Part shown: piece after piece, positions 4,830 to 6,402 of the stretch | Layout: every line of letters begins with the position of its first letter | Numbering within the stretch: position 1 is the stretch's first letter | Source of the DNA: Nitrospinae bacterium RIFCSPLOWO2_12_39_16 | Lineage (GTDB): Bacteria > Nitrospinota > Nitrospinia > UBA9942 | Direction of reading: 5' to 3' | NCBI GenBank assembly: GCA_001805005.1 | Contig: MHDO01000043.1 | Span: forward strand, 1 to 6,402 | DNA: 6,402 bases | Notes under the pieces: model-generated | The model's input: only the letters and a program-made list of their open reading frames with translations | Told to the model about the DNA's origin: nothing | Databases searched by the model: none | Translations under genes and position numbers: made by a program

Positions 4830-5642
4830 TTAGACTGCCGTTATTGATACCCCATTCTCCTCTGCCATCTTTATCACCTTATCAATGTTCACCACCATAG
4901 TCTTATCTGCCTCTATTGCAAGGGCAGACACCTTCCCGGCAATTATATTTTCAATTGTTCTTATCCCTATTGTAGGGACATCAAATCTTGGATCCTGTTT
5001 CGGTTTTGCTACCTTTACAACAACAGCCCCATCCTTACAAAGACTGCATCCCCTTTTGATTGCCTCATCAGTCCCTTCAATTGCCTCTACTGCCAATATA
5101 GCCCTGTCCTTTACAATTACAGTCTGGCCAATGTCAAGCCCTGCAATCTCTTTCGCAATCTTAAAACCATATTCTATATCACTATTTTCTCTTCTATCAG
5201 GTTTATGCTTTGTCAAATGCCCTTTTGAAGGAAATAGTCTTTTTAAGAATGAAATCTGGTCTAAAACCCTCATCCCTTCTTTTTCTAATTCACTTATAAT
5301 AGCGAGCATGATTGTATCATCATTTTTATTTTTGATTTTGCTCAAAATCTTTATTGCCTTTAAATCAAATTTCAGATTTTGAAATAAAAGCCTCTTTTCT
5401 ACCTTCCCAGCCATTGCTATATCCTTAACCCCTTCACTTTTTAAAGATTTGATTATCTTTCCTGCCTCTCCAACACCATATTGATATACAATTGTTGAAA
5501 AGGGTTTGAGTGATTTTGCCGATTCTTCCGTAAAGGTAATTGAGATTACATTTAGCCCTTTTGAATTTGCCTCATTGGCAAGCAAGACAGGCAGTTCGCC
5601 GCTCCCTGCAATCAACCCCAATCTCTTGATATTATCTGCCAT
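4830..5642 (-). CDS. lpxI: UDP-2,3-diacylglucosamine pyrophosphatase LpxI
   Basis: LpxI hydrolyses UDP-2,3-diacylglucosamine to lipid X plus UMP in lipid A synthesis, replacing LpxH in many Gram-negative bacteria; it acts in the cytoplasm near the inner membrane. The 270 residues match the family (formerly DUF1009). Signatures are GLIAGSGELP (9-18), IAMAGKVEKRLLF (75-87), the acidic DDT start of a helix near 108 followed by SELEKEGMRVLDQ (117-129), and the C-terminal KPKQDPRFDVPTIG (213-226). Asp217 or Asp221 in the last motif is the likely counterpart of the catalytic Asp225 of the Caulobacter enzyme; I cannot say which without alignment. The gene starts 28 bases after the Gfo/Idh/MocA gene, with no clear Shine-Dalgarno sequence, so these two are probably one operon. 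lpxB, which often follows lpxI, is not here; ribD follows instead. Confidence 0.95.
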   Translation of the reverse strand: MADNIKRLGLIAGSGELPVLLANEANSKGLNVISITFTEESAKSLKPFSTIVYQYGVGEAGKIIKSLKSEGVKDIAMAGKVEKRLLFQNLKFDLKAIKILSKIKNKNDDTIMLAIISELEKEGMRVLDQISFLKRLFPSKGHLTKHKPDRRENSDIEYGFKIAKEIAGLDIGQTVIVKDRAILAVEAIEGTDEAIKRGCSLCKDGAVVVKVAKPKQDPRFDVPTIGIRTIENIIAGKVSALAIEADKTMVVNIDKVIKMAEENGVSITAV

Positions 5643-5670
5643 TGTTTTTAATATTTGATAGGTTTTAATG

Positions 5671-6402
5671 CTACCGCTGTGAATTTTTCTGTTTTTTAAA
5701 TTTATCTAATACTTCAAGGGCAATCTGGAGGGAATATATCTCTTCATCTGCCGGGACCATTCTCTCTGCTCCATTTATGGCACAATCAATGAGGTGGTTG
5801 AGCTCAAGTTTTAAAGGATTATCTCTATGAACGAATATCCTCTCAGTAAATGATTCCTGTTTATAGCGGAGCTCCTGTCTTGTGAGAAAATGCTCGGAAG
5901 ACGCTTGTCTGTGGATATGTATATCCTGATTTGAATAATCAAGAAATATATATTTATCCTTCTGTGTTATGGCGAGTGTTCTTATCTTATGTTGTGTTAC
6001 CCTGCTCGCAGTTATGTTTGCAATACATCCATTTTCAAATTCCATCTGAACATTGCAGAGGTCGTCCTTGTCAGAAAAAATGGAATTGCCGACTACATTT
6101 AACCGTTTTACCTTTGAATTTACAAGGCTGAGAATTATATCTATATCATGTATCATGAGATCCACTACAACGCCGTCATCCTGAATTCTTGAGTCATAGG
6201 GTCCAAGCCTCCTGCATTCTATGAAGAGGGGGTTGTCAACTATCTTTTTTAATTCATGAACAGCACCATTGAATCTCTCCACATGTCCTACATGAAGAGT
6301 CAGCCCTTTCTTATCTGCAATTTCAAACAACTCCATTGCCTCCTTGATGCTCTTTGTCATTGGTTTTTCCACAAGGACATGAATACCTGCCATAAGAAAG
6401 TC
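5671..6402 (-). CDS. Gfo/Idh/MocA family NAD(P)-dependent oxidoreductase, N-terminus outside the window
   Basis: About 244 residues of the C-terminal part are visible. The frame stays open to base 6402 (DFLMAGIHVLVEKPM…), so the ATG at 6391-6393 is internal and the Rossmann dinucleotide-binding start is cut off by the window edge. The family EKP motif is present, followed by LHVGHVERFN, a typical LDLM-like stretch VVDLMIHDIDIIL carrying the conserved HDID, and ENGCIANITASRV in the substrate-binding domain. The gene ends with TAG (5671-5673), 28 bases before lpxI. Members next to lpxA/lpxI genes are common, and one such enzyme, GnnA, oxidises UDP-GlcNAc at C3 on the way to amide-linked lipid A. 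That role here is inference from the neighbour only, since neither a GnnB aminotransferase nor LpxA is in view. The family call is secure; the substrate is not known. Confidence 0.92.
   Translation of the reverse strand, partial: DFLMAGIHVLVEKPMTKSIKEAMELFEIADKKGLTLHVGHVERFNGAVHELKKIVDNPLFIECRRLGPYDSRIQDDGVVVDLMIHDIDIILSLVNSKVKRLNVVGNSIFSDKDDLCNVQMEFENGCIANITASRVTQHKIRTLAITQKDKYIFLDYSNQDIHIHRQASSEHFLTRQELRYKQESFTERIFVHRDNPLKLELNHLIDCAINGAERMVPADEEIYSLQIALEVLDKFKKQKNSQR

Noticed and set aside
5343..5380. Small inverted repeat CAAAATC…GATTTTG inside lpxI
   Set aside because: It encodes the conserved LLFQNLKFDLKAIKIL stretch of the family, so it needs no repeat explanation and has no 7-base phase.

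Overview
This AT-rich window (roughly 40 % GC by eye) carries eight protein genes. All lie on the minus strand and are packed head to tail, so transcription runs from base 6402 towards base 1. LpxI and a sugar-nucleotide-type oxidoreductase point to a Gram-negative, lipid A-making bacterium. The order ribD-ribE-ribBA-ribH-nusB is typical of Desulfobacterota and Nitrospirota-like lineages. I would guess an uncultured member of such a group, but nothing here fixes the species.

In transcription order: (1) 6402-5671, the C-terminal part of a Gfo/Idh/MocA oxidoreductase cut by the window edge. (2) 5642-4830, lpxI, UDP-2,3-diacylglucosamine pyrophosphatase of lipid A synthesis. (3) 4724-3633 ribD, 3562-2912 ribE, 2928-1708 ribBA and 1623-1156 ribH. 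These are all the dedicated enzymes from GTP plus ribulose 5-phosphate to riboflavin, apart from the phosphatase that is usually a general HAD enzyme. (4) 1045-614, nusB, a transcription antitermination factor. (5) 627-70, a standalone N-terminal domain of an M17 leucyl aminopeptidase with no catalytic domain in view. ribE/ribBA and nusB/M17-N overlap by 17 and 14 bases, which suggests translational coupling.

The unusual part is the DNA between the genes. Almost every gap is filled by a different palindromic, short-period repeat: 1-69 (TTCAATY heptads), 1064-1140 (terminal GCCACAG/CTGTGGC), 1643-1727 (CAGTARG heptads), 3568-3635 (GATTTAN heptads) and 4742-4813 (terminal GCCACAG, 8-bp phase). 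A further single-armed heptad array (AGTGTTN) lies in frame inside ribE. The sequences differ but the architecture is shared: two arms of 3-5 degenerate short units around a short loop, or one arm alone inside a gene. The elements reach into genes. They supply the stop codons of ribD and ribBA, the last residues of RibBA, the linker before the RibE C-terminal helix, and a misleading upstream ATG for ribD. They resemble the heptanucleotide STRR repeats known from cyanobacteria. They are the best candidate for something poorly described here.

No RNA gene, CRISPR array, insertion sequence, FMN riboswitch or convincing promoter was found. Only ribH has a strong Shine-Dalgarno site.
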